Assembly (NCBI GenBank): GCA_032718565.1
Contig: JAVGVS010000004.1
Location: forward strand, 4,283,302-4,347,301
Reading direction: 5' to 3'
Origin: Distichodus sexfasciatus
Lineage: Eukaryota; Chordata; Actinopteri; Characiformes; Distichodontidae
Length of the DNA: 64,000 nucleotides
The first letter of the stretch is position 1. The number at the start of each line of letters is the position of its first letter. Shown one piece after another: positions 51,701-58,509 of the stretch. The notes beneath the pieces are model-generated. The model saw nothing but the letters and a program-made list of their open reading frames with translations, ran no database searches and was not told the origin of the DNA. The position numbers and the translations under genes are program-made.

Positions 51701-53195
51701 TTTTAACGTGTTTATTACAGGTAGCTCAGTTAAATGAAAAAGTCTGCTTAGGCTTTTAGAGGTTAAAGGGTCATGTAATCCCCCATTTGAGTAAATCATG
51801 GCCCTTTAATTATCGTGGAAATGCATTCCACCATTAAAAGGTGAACAGCATTAATCTGAGAGTCTAATGTTTCTCCTTAACTCCCCCCCCAACAAATTGT
51901 AAATGCTTGTGGCTTCTTATTGAAATAAGAAAACATGCATTTTCATGGCCACTTATTCAAAAGTACACTTTAGTGTTAGCTGCTTGTTTAATACAAGTTG
52001 CAGTCAAATAACTTGCTTACCGTGTCTGCATTTGAGGCAGTTTATGAGTGGCTCTTTAAGAGGAGAGCCATCACAAATGCAACAAACTTCCTCTCCACTG
52101 GCTGAGACTAGCAAGAAAGAAAGAGAGAGACTGAGTCAAGATAACATTGCTAAAGTTAATTCACCATGCATTAGTAAGTATTTTTGTGTGTGAATACAAT
52201 TTCAGTTGATTTAATTTCAGATTGTATTACGCAAAGTCCACAAAATTGTCATTTTTGCTTATAATATCTGGACCAGAAAGAATGTGCAGTATACCGAATT
52301 TGCTCATACTTTCCATATAACATCTAGTGCCGCATCTTTTTATTTGCAAATCGGAAAGGTGGGTGACATTTAGCTTTGCATGCAACATGCATCGCCATTG
52401 TGACCAAACTGGAAAAGCCTTTTAAAATGTGAAAACTAAACAACCTACATGAATGGATGTCTTTCCTGAGAACCCAGAACTCTGAATTATCCTCAAATCG
52501 GACGAGGCAACACTCCTTGACCACGTCGACCTGAGAAGCAGATGTTACTTGATAATCTTATTTAAAGCATGGGTGTACATAACACACACTCCAAAAAAGA
52601 GCAGTAAACTCACTCTTTTCACATTGCCCAGGTATAAGAGTCCATCACTCCATCGTGCTAAAACATCCTCTCCTTCACTGACTACCCCCATCCTGGACAT
52701 ACAGGGGGGAAGGAGTTAGAAAGAGGTGTGAAAAAATAGAAACACCCCCCTAAAATTACAAACACTCCAGAAGAAGCCCTCAGGGCCTTAGAACGGGGCG
52801 CTGGGCTAAAATGAAAGGGTTAAAAAATCCACATAGCGACAGTCTACTGTACTCCGCTGGAAATGATGAGAGAGACTGATGCATTTTTCTCCTTATGCAA
52901 CAGCTATATAACGCGTGCGGGATGGCGGGGATGAAACTGTTACTACATCCCCCAAAAAGAAAGAGAGAGAAAGAAAGAGGGAGAGAGAAAGAGATGGGAT
53001 GTGTGTTGGAAAATCTGTGCAACTCTGGGACGCATGACAGAATCCGCAAATCCTATGTAAGAGATGTGAGGATGGAGGTGGTGATGATGGTGAGATGGGG
53101 GATAAAAAGAAAGAAAGAAAAAAAAGAAGCGGGGAGAGAAAAAAGGCGAGTGCGTCGCTACCTGTAAAGTAGCGGCTGGAACGCGAGCTTGACAT
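27029..53195 (-). CDS. phf1: phf1, Polycomb-like PHD finger protein 1 (spliced, 14 coding exons)
   Basis: Accessory subunit of nuclear PRC2 (PRC2.1): it reads H3K36me3 through the Tudor domain, binds unmethylated CpG DNA through the winged helix, and contacts SUZ12 through its C-terminus. Seen here, in order: Tudor (exons 1-3, with cage residues W, Y, F and F in ARWSDGLLYLG and FEDNSEFWVL), PHD1 (exons 3-4), PHD2 (exons 5-7), extended-homology domain (exons 7-10, IKKRKCLFGL), a Ser/Arg-rich linker (exons 10-12) and the chromo-like end ILARRVTPDGKVQYLVEW (exon 14). PHF1 rather than MTF2 or PHF19 is indicated by KMLQCGSC, CLTKPLLYGDR, LLLYHLSLCCK and ALNSHKDR. All exon phases match. The model gives about 487 residues (479 from the alternative start), against about 567 in human, so one or more exons in the variable Pro/Ser-rich region, probably between 29.4 and 33.9 kb, may be missing. 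A possible polyA signal (AATAAA on the minus strand) lies at 26,329-26,334. Confidence 0.95.
27404..28162. repeat. ~755-bp direct repeat, right copy (last phf1 intron)
   Basis: Same orientation as the left copy, about 1.95 kb apart. The two copies bracket the terminal phf1 exon. Confidence 0.9.
28520..28730. repeat. Degenerate minisatellite with CTTGTGGCCAAAATAG motif
   Basis: At least five spaced copies of CTTGTG(G/A)(C/T)(C/T)AAAATAG at roughly 28,540, 28,580, 28,630, 28,675 and 28,705. Confidence 0.7.
29264..29382 (-). CDS. phf1: phf1 coding exon 13 (variable linker)
   Basis: Encodes PCPPGGVTTSPIDLVPCCHG and then FVGGTNIYDSHKSEEELGLG (last Gly shared with exon 14). The acceptor is TGTTTTTACAG and the donor GG|GTTAGT. 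The 119-bp length leaves two bases, completed by the first base of exon 14. The SPIDL segment probably corresponds to mammalian SPLEL; this is inference. Confidence 0.75.
29540..29592. repeat. (CTAT)/(CTGT) microsatellite
   Basis: ATCTATCT units, then GTCTGTCT units, then ATCTATC. Confidence 0.95.
30318..30455 (+). repeat. tRNA-derived SINE family B, plus strand
   Basis: A-box-like TGGTCTAGTGGTTAGGATG and B-box GGTTCAAATCC, then the CCCTGAGCAAGACCCTTAAC block. Sits in the intron between phf1 exons 12 and 13, antisense to the gene. Confidence 0.85.
30470..32025. repeat. Diverged repeat units in a phf1 intron
   Basis: The words CTGACATC...TTGCACTCTACAAAA recur near 30,510, 31,722 and 32,008, with a weaker echo near 31,455. 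This suggests an old array of uneven units later cut by the Tc1 insertion. Confidence 0.5.
32026..33586 (-). mobile_element. Dead Tc1-like transposon with ~200-bp terminal inverted repeats
   Basis: Ends CAGTGCTGCTTGAAAGTTTA and its inverse (TTAAGCAGCACTG). The terminal repeats are long (about 210 bp) with inner GTTCACAAACTTTT repeats, as in the IR/DR group of fish Tc1 elements. The minus strand holds scrambled transposase (for example SGRPAKIKP) with many stops and shifts. A TA follows the right end; on the left it is TT. Confidence 0.85.
33935..34013 (-). CDS. phf1: phf1 coding exon 12 (basic linker)
   Basis: Encodes PLSLPCQRRVSGPEARKSKR then RIAESQ, a basic, nuclear-localisation-like stretch. 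The acceptor is GGTCCACAG and the donor CAG|GTCAGC. Its phase fits exon 11 before it and exon 13 after it. Sequence conservation in this part of the family is low, so support comes from splice sites, phase and composition. Confidence 0.8.
34233..34808. mobile_element. Short TIR element flanked by TTAA
   Basis: Starts AGGTCCCA and ends TGGGACCT, with TTAA on both sides (34,229-34,232 and 34,809-34,812), as in piggyBac-type or Kolobok insertions. No coding region. Confidence 0.65.
34930..35640 (-). pseudogene. Second Tc1-like transposase remnant
   Basis: The minus strand reads ALRKASRHPRRSSKYKDLLK and, in another frame, WTAKDWV, KGEPYSESSIMPTVKNLEAI and MWGYFSSKQVDSLTLLPKNI. This is the middle of a Tc1-family transposase of a different subfamily from its neighbours. 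The C-terminal catalytic part is absent and frames shift. Confidence 0.75.
35749..37351 (-). mobile_element. Near-complete Tc1-like transposon
   Basis: Begins CAGGTACAGCTCAAAAAAGA and ends in its inverse. Inverted repeats of about 210 bp occupy 35,749-35,955 and 37,135-37,351. The right repeat has a small AT-rich insertion near 37,260. It carries one transposase pseudogene on the minus strand and lies in the intron between phf1 exons 11 and 12. Confidence 0.92.
36021..37027 (-). pseudogene. Tc1 transposase, nearly intact with one frameshift
   Basis: Starts MGKTADLTDVQKRVTDTLHK with an HTH region (AKEAGCSQSAVSKHI), followed by a DDE domain containing LFSDESKF, IFQQDLAPAYT and SPDLNPVENLWG. 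Length is about 335 codons, normal for the family. The frame is lost near 36,635 just before the first catalytic Asp, where a short direct repeat appears to have collapsed, so the product is truncated. The usual His of the APxHT motif is Tyr. Confidence 0.92.
38600..38868. repeat. hAT-like right end with internal palindrome
   Basis: Repeated TAAAAGTTA words, a palindrome around 38,740-38,790 (ATGCTGTA...TACAGCAT), and an end GCCACTCCACAACACTG, typical of fish hAT ends. It stops about 40 bp from the exon 11 splice donor. The left end was not located. Confidence 0.5.
38908..39039 (-). CDS. phf1: phf1 coding exon 11 (winged-helix DNA-binding motif)
   Basis: Encodes FVSGKEIKKRKCLFGLQVRA, then PPPMSSDPTPLVAEQPGSA and AHRK. 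The IKKRK stretch is the basic motif used by Polycomb-like proteins to bind CpG DNA. The acceptor is CCCCTAAAG and the donor AG|GTCAGC. It starts with one base completing the Arg left by exon 10 and ends two bases into a Ser codon finished by exon 12. Confidence 0.93.
39662..39722. repeat. (TAA)n microsatellite
   Basis: About 20 perfect TAA units abutting the truncated left end of the Tc1 derivative. A shorter TTA run is at 39,252-39,275. Confidence 0.95.
39728..40241. mobile_element. Tc1 deletion derivative
   Basis: Inverted ends (GTAAACAAAGAATGCTTTC at left, GAAAGCATTCTTTGTTTAC at right). The right end runs on to CAGTACTG and TA; the left outermost bases are missing beside the TAA run. The interior keeps a scrap of transposase (minus strand, near 39,850-39,950). 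Confidence 0.8.
40358..40562 (-). repeat. SINE family A, main part (interrupted copy)
   Basis: Matches the 62.8 kb copy up to CTTCTGATCA and is cut there by the CACTA-like element. The remaining end resumes at 42,806. Confidence 0.85.
40563..42805. mobile_element. CACTA-like DNA element inserted in a SINE
   Basis: Ends CACTGTAAACCCGGATT and, inverted, CACTGTAATCTCGGATT. It is flanked by TG on both sides. No transposase is seen. Inside is a CpG-rich exon-like segment ending CTG|GTGAGT at 40,856 and a T-rich acceptor TTTGCAG at 41,430, suggesting a spliced non-coding transcript unit carried by the element. Confidence 0.8.
42806..42835 (-). repeat. SINE family A, displaced end
   Basis: GGGGCAACACCCTAACCGTT continues the SINE interrupted at 40,562, matching CACCCTACCGTTATGCC at 62.96 kb. 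Confidence 0.8.
43291..43850 (+). pseudogene. LINE 3' fragment, second copy
   Basis: Encodes TQNILSWYRNSCVQDQKAL, ALPSLQDIYAKRCRSRAIRI and LLQSGRRFRTIMAKTERLRR, the C-terminal region of the same element as at 16.9-17.8 kb. Truncated at 5', and its 3' tail is cut by the hAT-like element at 43,857. Confidence 0.9.
43857..45288. mobile_element. hAT-like element with GGGATGCACCGATAC ends
   Basis: Left TAGGGATGCACCGATAC, right GTATCGGTGCATCCCTA. Flanks AATTTAAT (43,849-43,856) and AATTTTAT (45,289-45,296) agree at seven of eight bases. A second left-end-like segment lies inside at 44,019-44,110. The interior holds a transposase-tail remnant. Confidence 0.75.
44352..44552 (+). pseudogene. Transposase C-terminal remnant (pogo/Tigger-like wording)
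   Basis: Reads MCEWVISAWNNVKPESVQNG followed by an acidic Ser-rich tail. The CEWV..AW...ES...GF pattern resembles the C-terminus of pogo/Tigger transposases rather than hAT, so the host element may be a chimera. Assignment by memory of the motif only. Confidence 0.45.
45699..46029 (+). mobile_element. Solo LTR with 5-bp target duplication
   Basis: Begins TGTCAGGAGC and ends GTGACA (TG...CA, TGTCA/TGACA inverted). It has a TATATAA box (45,856) and AATAAA (45,964), and is flanked by CTGAC at 45,694-45,698 and 46,030-46,034. The 331-bp size and 5-bp duplication suit a gypsy-type retrotransposon reduced by LTR recombination. It is antisense to phf1, 230 bp from exon 10. Confidence 0.9.
46264..46331 (-). 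CDS. phf1: phf1 coding exon 10 (extended-homology domain)
   Basis: Encodes LSDTPKQDRCHNLLNALNSH and KD, ending AG|GTAAGT within the Arg codon. It is the last exon of the compact 5' half; the next exon is 7.2 kb away across a transposon-rich intron. Confidence 0.95.
46692..46815 (-). CDS. phf1: phf1 coding exon 9 (extended-homology domain)
   Basis: Encodes VDLAHLLLYHLSLCCKRKYF followed by DFDHEIMSFANENWESLLLG. This is the start of the winged-helix domain after PHD2, and the YHLSLCCK run is specific to PHF1. The acceptor is TATACAG and the donor AAG|GTACTG. Confidence 0.95.
46922..46990 (-). CDS. phf1: phf1 coding exon 8 (end of PHD2)
   Basis: Encodes FYEFHCSVCTNGPETIERL and then PMT, ending inside the Trp codon at TG|GTAAGA. 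It supplies the last zinc-binding CSVC pair of PHD2. The acceptor is CTTGTTAG. Confidence 0.95.
47051..48549. mobile_element. Composite hAT-like repeat with GGGGTGTA ends
   Basis: Left TAGGGGTGTAGATGA, right (inverted) CAGAGGTGTAACATTA. Flanking ATACCAAC (47,043) and GTACCAAC (48,550) could be an 8-bp duplication with one change. The interior repeats ATCACTGTATCATTACRCAC-type words several times. No coding region. Confidence 0.55.
48582..48677 (-). CDS. phf1: phf1 coding exon 7 (PHD2 core)
   Basis: Encodes WNLKMLQCGSCGQWFHEAC then TQCLTKPLLYGD. It contains the QWFHEAC motif typical of PHD2. The NLKMLQC and KPLLYGDR wording is closest to PHF1 among the three paralogues. The donor is AG|GTAAAA. 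It lies just left of the repeat-rich 47.0-48.55 kb stretch. Confidence 0.95.
48752..48936 (-). repeat. tRNA-derived SINE family B
   Basis: TTTCCTAATTTCAGGGACAG, then TTGCTCAGGGACCC, and a tRNA-like end (ACCACTAGACCACC). Same family as 15.64 kb. Confidence 0.8.
48940..49125 (+). repeat. Diverged SINE fragment in opposite orientation
   Basis: B-box-like GGTTCGAATCTC, GCAGGGCCCTTAACCCCAA and a tail GAGCATCTCCTAAATAT. It abuts the minus-strand SINE head to head. Confidence 0.6.
50522..50670 (-). CDS. phf1: phf1 coding exon 6 (linker and start of PHD2)
   Basis: Encodes RGGALKRGRFARLMQLM, LDWDPQHLTNQQQCYCYC and AGPGE. The RGGALK(R/K)G block and the QQ-CYCYC start of PHD2 are Polycomb-like hallmarks. 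The acceptor is TTTCTAG. The donor is GA|GTGAGT, splitting the Glu codon completed in exon 7. Confidence 0.95.
51146..51240 (-). CDS. phf1: phf1 coding exon 5 (PHD1, second half)
   Basis: Encodes YHPQCHTP, then WICRQCVFAVATK, completing the C4HC3 PHD1 zinc ligands. The acceptor is CTTCCAG, the donor AAG|GTTGTA. It starts two bases into a codon and ends in phase 0, matching both neighbours. Confidence 0.95.
52021..52107 (-). CDS. phf1: phf1 coding exon 4 (PHD1, first half)
   Basis: Encodes the first zinc ligands of PHD1: EEVCCICDGSPLKEPLINC and the following Leu-Lys-Cys. It ends at CACG|GTAAGC. A long pyrimidine tract precedes two in-frame acceptors 6 bp apart (TAG at 52,108 and CAG at 52,102), so two proteins differing by two residues could be made. 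Confidence 0.92.
52449..52530 (-). CDS. phf1: phf1 coding exon 3 (Tudor, second part)
   Basis: Begins after TTCTCAG and encodes VDVVKECCLVRFEDNSEFW followed by VLRKDIHS, holding the last two Phe of the Tudor cage. It ends one base into a codon at the donor T|GTAGGT. Mammalian PHF1 has VLWKDI here; this copy has Arg instead of Trp. Confidence 0.95.
52614..52681 (-). CDS. phf1: phf1 coding exon 2 (Tudor, first part)
   Basis: Encodes SEGEDVLARWSDGLLYLG and the start of the next Tudor strand, ending at AGA|GTGAGT. The Trp and Tyr of the aromatic cage are both here. Two acceptors are possible: GTAG at 52,682, which keeps frame with exon 1, or TCCAG at 52,693, which would put a well-placed ATG (A at -3, G at +4) at 52,691 as the initiator. 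Confidence 0.9.
53162..53195 (-). CDS. phf1: phf1 coding exon 1 (candidate start exon)
   Basis: An ATG at 53,195 opens MSSSRSSRYFT and runs into a strong donor (CAG|GTAGCG) at 53,162/53,161. The exon ends one base into a codon. This fits the acceptor at 52,682 (GTAG|TC), giving ...YFTVSEGEDVLARW. It lies in the CpG-rich region expected for the promoter. The ATG context (TTTCATGTC) is weak. The alternative is that this exon is untranslated and translation starts at 52,691. Confidence 0.6.
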
Positions 53196-53283
53196 GAAAC
53201 GTCCGACCTCCGGGTGTTTCTGGTCAATTAGTGGTCCTGTGTGTGTATGTGTGTGTGGCGCGCGCGCTCGTGTATGTGTGCGG

Positions 53284-53285
53284 GC

Positions 53286-53326
<41 letters not shown>
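53284..53326. repeat. (GT)n microsatellite
   Basis: About 20 GT units in the phf1 promoter region. Further runs at 53,692-53,726 (GT then GC) and 53,832-53,862. Confidence 0.95.
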
Positions 53327-54443
53327 GGAGATGTCAGTCAAGTCGTCATTCCGTCCGTCTGTCTCGTGCAACGTCGCTTCGTCATGTTTTCATCCCTTTA
53401 TAAAATCCGCCTTTCTTCCTCTTCTTCTTCTTCTTCCTCTCCTCCTCCCTCGTCCCTTCTTTTCTCTTCCTTTCGTATTTGGCCGGTGCTGCTATTAAAG
53501 GTGTTTTGTCAGAGAGGCACGAGGATCAAGCCGCCAGAGACGCCATCATCTCTCTCTCCCTCTCTCCCTCCGACTTGTTGTGACGCAGACATAAAACACA
53601 GAAGCAGTCGGGTGGGAGGGAGAGATGGAGGGGAAGGAAACGAACAGACAGAAAACACCTTCACATCTGGGCAACGAGAGCCGATGCGCAAGTGTGTGTG
53701 TGTGTGTGTGTGCGCGCGCGCGCGCGAGTGTGTTGTGCCTGTGTGTGCTTGAGCATATAAGTGTGTGTGGTTTTGGGGCGAGCTCCGTCCGGACTCAGAC
53801 CGTCTCGGAGGTCCGAAACAGTCCCGACACACGTTGTGTGTGTGTGTGTGTGTGTGTGTGTATTTGGGCGGGCGGGCGGGTTGTGTTTAATTAGCTGAAG
53901 TTTCCCCTCTGTCCCAAATTGGTTCGGCCGGGAAGCGCCTAAGACTTGGGGAGAAAGTTTGAAAATGGCTCATAAAACAAAACAAAATTTGGACAATGGT
54001 GCAATTATACGAATTTAAATAGTAATAACATAATATATTATATATTAATGTTAATGTTATAATAAATACTAAATATAACCAGTTTTAATGGATTGTTTCT
54101 TCATGTTGTCCTTCTACTAGTTTTAAATAATGCTTCAATATGCAACATTTGAGTTCAGTTTGACAGCAAAATGCTTATTATGCCATAGTAATATATGTTA
54201 TGAAGTACTATACATTTAGTGTGGATTTGTTATTTTATCTGAACGCTTGGAGCCAGGGAAACTTATCTGAAAGACCAAATCTAATCAGTGAGGTAAATAC
54301 AGCTGGAGAAGGAAACAACACAAACGTTTTGCATTCCCACTGCAATTCAGGTTGTGTTCAAAATGGCCTCTAGCATGCAGGTCTTAGGAAACAGTAGCGT
54401 CAGTTCCGTAATAGCACACCAGAGGGCATGCAGAGTACACTTA

Positions 54444-54483
54444 CAGAGGGAGGGAGGGAGGGAGAGAGAGAGAGAAAGAAAGA

Positions 54484-54514
<31 letters not shown>

Positions 54515-54515
54515 T
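54444..54515. repeat. GA/GGGA-rich microsatellite
   Basis: GGGA units followed by a GA run with a few interruptions. Confidence 0.9.
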
Positions 54516-54799
54516 TTGACCTTAACCATGAAGAAAAAGTACCACACATAAATGCTCATCCAGCAGTCCTGTTAATTATCTTTTCTAATGGTTCCTAAAT
54601 ATCGATAATAAAAGTATAGCTATAATTACAAATAATGTACTTTTACATATACTGGCGATTAAGATGAATTACCTACTTCCTATGGCACCTGCCAGTGAAT
54701 GGGATATATTGGACAGTATATGAACATTTTGTTCTTGAAATTGATGTGTTGGAGGGAAGACGTAAGAATTTGAGCAACTTCGACAAGGACCAGCTTGGG

Positions 54800-55055
54800 G
54801 CAATTTAGGGCAGTTGATAGCCTAGCGGTTAAGTATTTGACCCTGTGATTGGAAGGTTGCCAGTTCAAGTCTGGGCTGATAAAGGTACCACTGAGGTAAC
54901 CAAAAGCAAGATACCATCCCAAAGCACCACTCCAATAAGCTGTTCACTTCACTGTCATGGATGGGTCATACGCAGAGGTCATATTTCATTGCGGTGCACT
55001 GTGTGCTGTACTGTGGTGTGTGTAGTGTGGATGACAAATAATCACTCACTTAAAA
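54800..55055 (+). repeat. SINE family A, full length
   Basis: The head has an A-box-like TAGCCTAGCGGTTAAG and B-box-like CCAGTTCAAGTC. The body has AAGCACCACTCCAATAAGCTG, and the tail TATTTCATTGCGGTGCACTG ending in a GACAAATAATCACTCACTTA. Best reference copy for the family in this window. Confidence 0.85.
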
Positions 55056-55059
55056 ACAT

Positions 55060-56750
55060 TTAATGATGACTAGATTACTGGAATCGATGCATCTCTAAAA
55101 CCCTGCAGCTTTTGTTGGATGTTCTTGGTCTGCAGTAGTCAGGACCCACCAACAGTGGTACATGTTCATGTGCAGATAAGATTTACTGATACACATGAGG
55201 AGCAAAAGGCTGGAATGTTATCTGATCCAAAAGAAGAGCTATGGTTGCTTAAAGTGCTGAAAAAGTTCCAATATAATGCTGGTTCCAATAGAATGTTTTC
55301 AGAACACACAGTGCATTGTAGTTTGGTGTTCCTGCCTACTCAATATTAAGTAGGTGGTCATAATCTTATAGCTGATTGGTGTACATATTTATTTACATTT
55401 ACAACTTTCACAAAGTCCTGGTATACTTATGTGAATAATAATCAGTCACAACCAATTGTTTTGTTAATAGCCTATCAAGGCAAACTTCACACTTCATCAA
55501 ACACTGCAGTTTTCAAATACTAAATACAAAAACTACTGTTGGCAAAAGACCAAGTTCAGTGATTACAGTCCCTATTTGCTCTTTAAAACAAAAAAACAAA
55601 ACAAAACTCTGTAACAAAGTTAGCATTATTGGACCATGCTAACTTGGGACTAACACTAACTATATTGTCCAAAAAAATGCTCATTTACTCATAACCCCCT
55701 GTCACTACTACGCTGCCTACTTATTGCTTAATTTCAATCATAAATGTCATTTTTAAGAAATAATGCTAACACAGACAAGTGCTACAATAGGGGATTAATT
55801 GTAAGTTAAAGGAAACTCACAACAGCATTGTGTCTTGGATTTTAATAAATGAGCAAAAATTTAATCGCCTGTTTCTCATTTAATTTTCATTCATAAATTG
55901 TTTATTGAGCTGACAAAAGACGTTTTGTGAAGTTGATGAAACTGTTGACCAAACCTGAATAAAGATTTTGCTTGATTTTACAAAGGTTTTTGTCATATAA
56001 ACAATAACTGGACAACTTGGCATATTTTTCCATTTATTTCTATCAGACTTGAATATACAATTACGCTTCGACCATTAGTACTTGTTAAAGCTAAATTGTC
56101 GGTGGAGGGATACAAATGTTGGTGACAACTGTTGTTTGGCAGTACCGTCACAAATAGTGGATCAGATCGCCTTTTCCAATGAAATTGTGCAAAGATGAAT
56201 GAGGCTGGGGTAGAACGAAATCCTGGACGATTTTAGAATCCCGCCCGGACGCAATTTTTAGGTCTTAAAAAGAGGACACGTCCGCTGAAAAGAGAACGTC
56301 TGGTCACCCTAGTTAATGTTCAAACTCTAGTGACGCGATAGAATATGGCATGGAGTTAATTCCAAAATCCTGAACTCAAAAGAAAGCTGGGACACAACTT
56401 ATTAAGTCATAACACAACCCAGACGTAGGACAGGAGCTCCATCTAATGACGCATGCTGCCAATAAAGTTGTTGCAATAAACATTTAAGCATAACCAATAT
56501 ACTTGAGCATGCAAGTTCTAGCACTCATAATTAACCACACTTGCACAAATCCACAGATTCATGCATACGTGCACATTTTTGTATTTTTTTCTTAAACCCA
56601 TACCATCCGCCGAGGCCCTTATTTGCATAGAGCGTTTGCAACACCAGCACATGCATGTCATCTAAATTAGGGATTATTCCAACATAATCACAATGTAAAA
56701 AAAAATGCATAGCATCCCAAAGCAGCCATTAATCACACACAAAATAAACT
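55060..56750. other. AT-rich stretch with no supported gene
   Basis: Lies in the gap between the divergent phf1 and plus-strand promoters. A 76-codon open frame at 55,119 lacks splice sites and family resemblance. Confidence 0.5.
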
Positions 56751-56779
56751 ACAACTGGTGGAAATAATCCAAAATGAAA

Positions 56780-57007
56780 ATGCTCGAATTCTCATTCGCT
56801 GTTGCTCGGATGCGTGTTGCTTAAGCAGACAGGAACTACTCTACGGCAGCCGGAGGGAGTGTGCACGTCCGCGCGCGTGTGTGTGGCTGTTCGCGCGAAC
56901 GCCTTCAATTCGCCGTAATCAGGACGATAAGGTTTTGACAGACGACCCGGGAAGGGGGCAGATAATGGAGGGGGAGAGACTCGGATGGACGCTCGTCTTT
57001 TAACCAG
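56780..57007 (+). promoter_or_regulatory. CpG-rich promoter and probable untranslated first exon of a divergent gene
   Basis: A CpG-rich patch (GCGCGCG, TTCGCGCGAACG) ends at CAG|GTATCG at 57,007/57,008, a plausible donor. It sits 1.3 kb upstream of a well-formed ATG-containing exon on the same strand and about 3.6 kb from the phf1 start on the opposite strand, which suggests a head-to-head arrangement. Confidence 0.4.
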
Positions 57008-57009
57008 GT

Positions 57010-58338
57010 ATCGTGACGTTATATTTCGCCGGTTTTGGAAGTTGATCGATGAAGCTGCGACGCGTTATAACCGAGACATATCGATCTCTCTTCAACAACG
57101 TTTAACCTTAAACATTTTAAAAGAGGAAACTGACTGTTATATGCTAGCGTCCTCTCGCCCCTTTCGCTTTTTCCCGTGCTTGACGTTTCTGACATTTTAT
57201 GATCTACAAAATAAAATACAACACAGTTTACGATACTAAATGTACGGCTTGAAAAACTTCTCCGACTGGCATGTGTGGAAAGCAGGATTAAAGAAAACGA
57301 CGTCAGTCTTCTCTAAACTCGAATGAAAGAAGATTATATTAGTGCGGGGTGTGTCCTAACTTAGTCGATGTTGAAATATTTGTGCTTCATCTGCAAAAGT
57401 TCTTGTAAATAAGAGGAATTCAGAAAGTGGAACAACATTGTAAGATGATATAAAACGGTGTTTTTAGTTGTCAGAAATTAAGACAGTGCTGACCATTAGT
57501 GGACAGACCGTTATAATATTGTCAGTAGATATGAATATTTGATAAATACAGGAGTATAGTTTTTAAAAAGTCACAATAATAAGTAATAATATTAATTATA
57601 GTATATGTAAAGGTGAATGTATATATGAATTTATTATATGTAAATTGTGTGTACAGTTGTTTTGGATGCCAGCATTATTAGATAATATTTAAATTAAAGC
57701 CAGTGTTCACTGTTATTAGACTGTCTGTTAGTCTTAACAGTACAGATGAATATCTAATAAATACTACTATTAAAGAAGTTCTGTAAAGGTAGCTCAATAT
57801 ACATGTTTTTATTGGCATTATTTAAGCATTGGCTTAAATATGACTAAAACAGTTTTAGAACAGCTTAAAATCCTGTTCAAATTTTCTATGCATCTTAGGA
57901 GCAAGACATTTAATTTTTACTATGTATGTGACTAATAAAAATATATTGATCACTCATACTTCAGGGTAGCATGTAAATATTAATATGAAACATACATGTA
58001 TTATAATAACAGACAGTAAAATAGAGATACTCTATATGCAGCCTGTAATTTTTGTTCCTAATGGCAAGTGAGGTTTCTCTCTACCTCCCTTGTCTTCCTG
58101 AAAGAGATCTCTATCACCATGGTAATCAAAATACCAGTGCGGCAGAGAAGGGGAACAAATAGGGAAGGAGTGGTCGGAATTCAAATGCGGAGTGACTGCT
58201 TGCCATAGGGAAATGTAAATTGGGTAAACAAATGAACGCCAGGCCTGATGATCCCGATTCGGTGAGCTGAGACACGCCAGTGCTGGATGTGCTGTCCTGC
58301 CTCAGATCAGTTTGTTTTCTTTTTTTTTTTTTACTCCA
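57010..58338 (+). other. Probable first intron of the plus-strand gene
   Basis: AT-rich, with a balanced patch at 58,075-58,260 that includes CACCATGGTAATC and could be regulatory. No coding exon is seen. Confidence 0.4.
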
Positions 58339-58350
58339 GCCAGTGTCACT

Positions 58351-58509
58351 ATGTTACCCCGAAGTATGAAGACAGCTGGGGTAGAACTGCCAGGAGTGGG
58401 GTCAAAGGATGTGCCGCTTATTGGATACCGTCCTTTACTGCCGGAGGTCGAGAGCCTTCACGACCCGTTGGGAAAAAAGACTGATGACAAAGAGCACAGC
58501 CCTTCACAG
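58351..58509 (+). CDS. First coding exon of an unidentified plus-strand gene
   Basis: A long T-rich tract ending ACTCCAG gives an acceptor at 58,339. The exon (58,340 on) has an ATG at 58,351 and 53 codons, and ends CAG|GTCAGA in phase 0. It begins MLPRSMKTAGVELPGVGSKD, followed by VPLIGYRPLLPEVESLHDPL; it is polar, Pro-rich and lacks a signal peptide or domain I recognise. The next exons probably lie right of the window or went undetected. RGL2 in mammals lies in the same region and also starts MLPR, but the rest does not match, so no name is given. Confidence 0.6.

Larger units (their letters stand above)
53150..53960 (-). promoter_or_regulatory. CpG-rich promoter region of phf1
   Basis: CpG-dense DNA around the first phf1 exon, with several long GT and GT/GC runs and CTT/CTC tracts but no obvious TATA box. 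Position and composition suggest a CpG-island promoter firing leftward. The exact start site cannot be set from sequence. Confidence 0.6.

Noticed and set aside
53194..53894. Several plus-strand frames up to 173 codons in the phf1 promoter region
   Set aside because: Mostly Cys-Val runs from GT repeats and frame readings of CpG-rich DNA.
55119..55349. 76-codon plus-strand frame
   Set aside because: No splice signals, no recognised family, ordinary length for AT-moderate DNA.
58351..58509. Naming the exon rgl2 on the basis of locus and MLPR start
   Set aside because: Only the first four residues agree; the remainder does not resemble RGL2.
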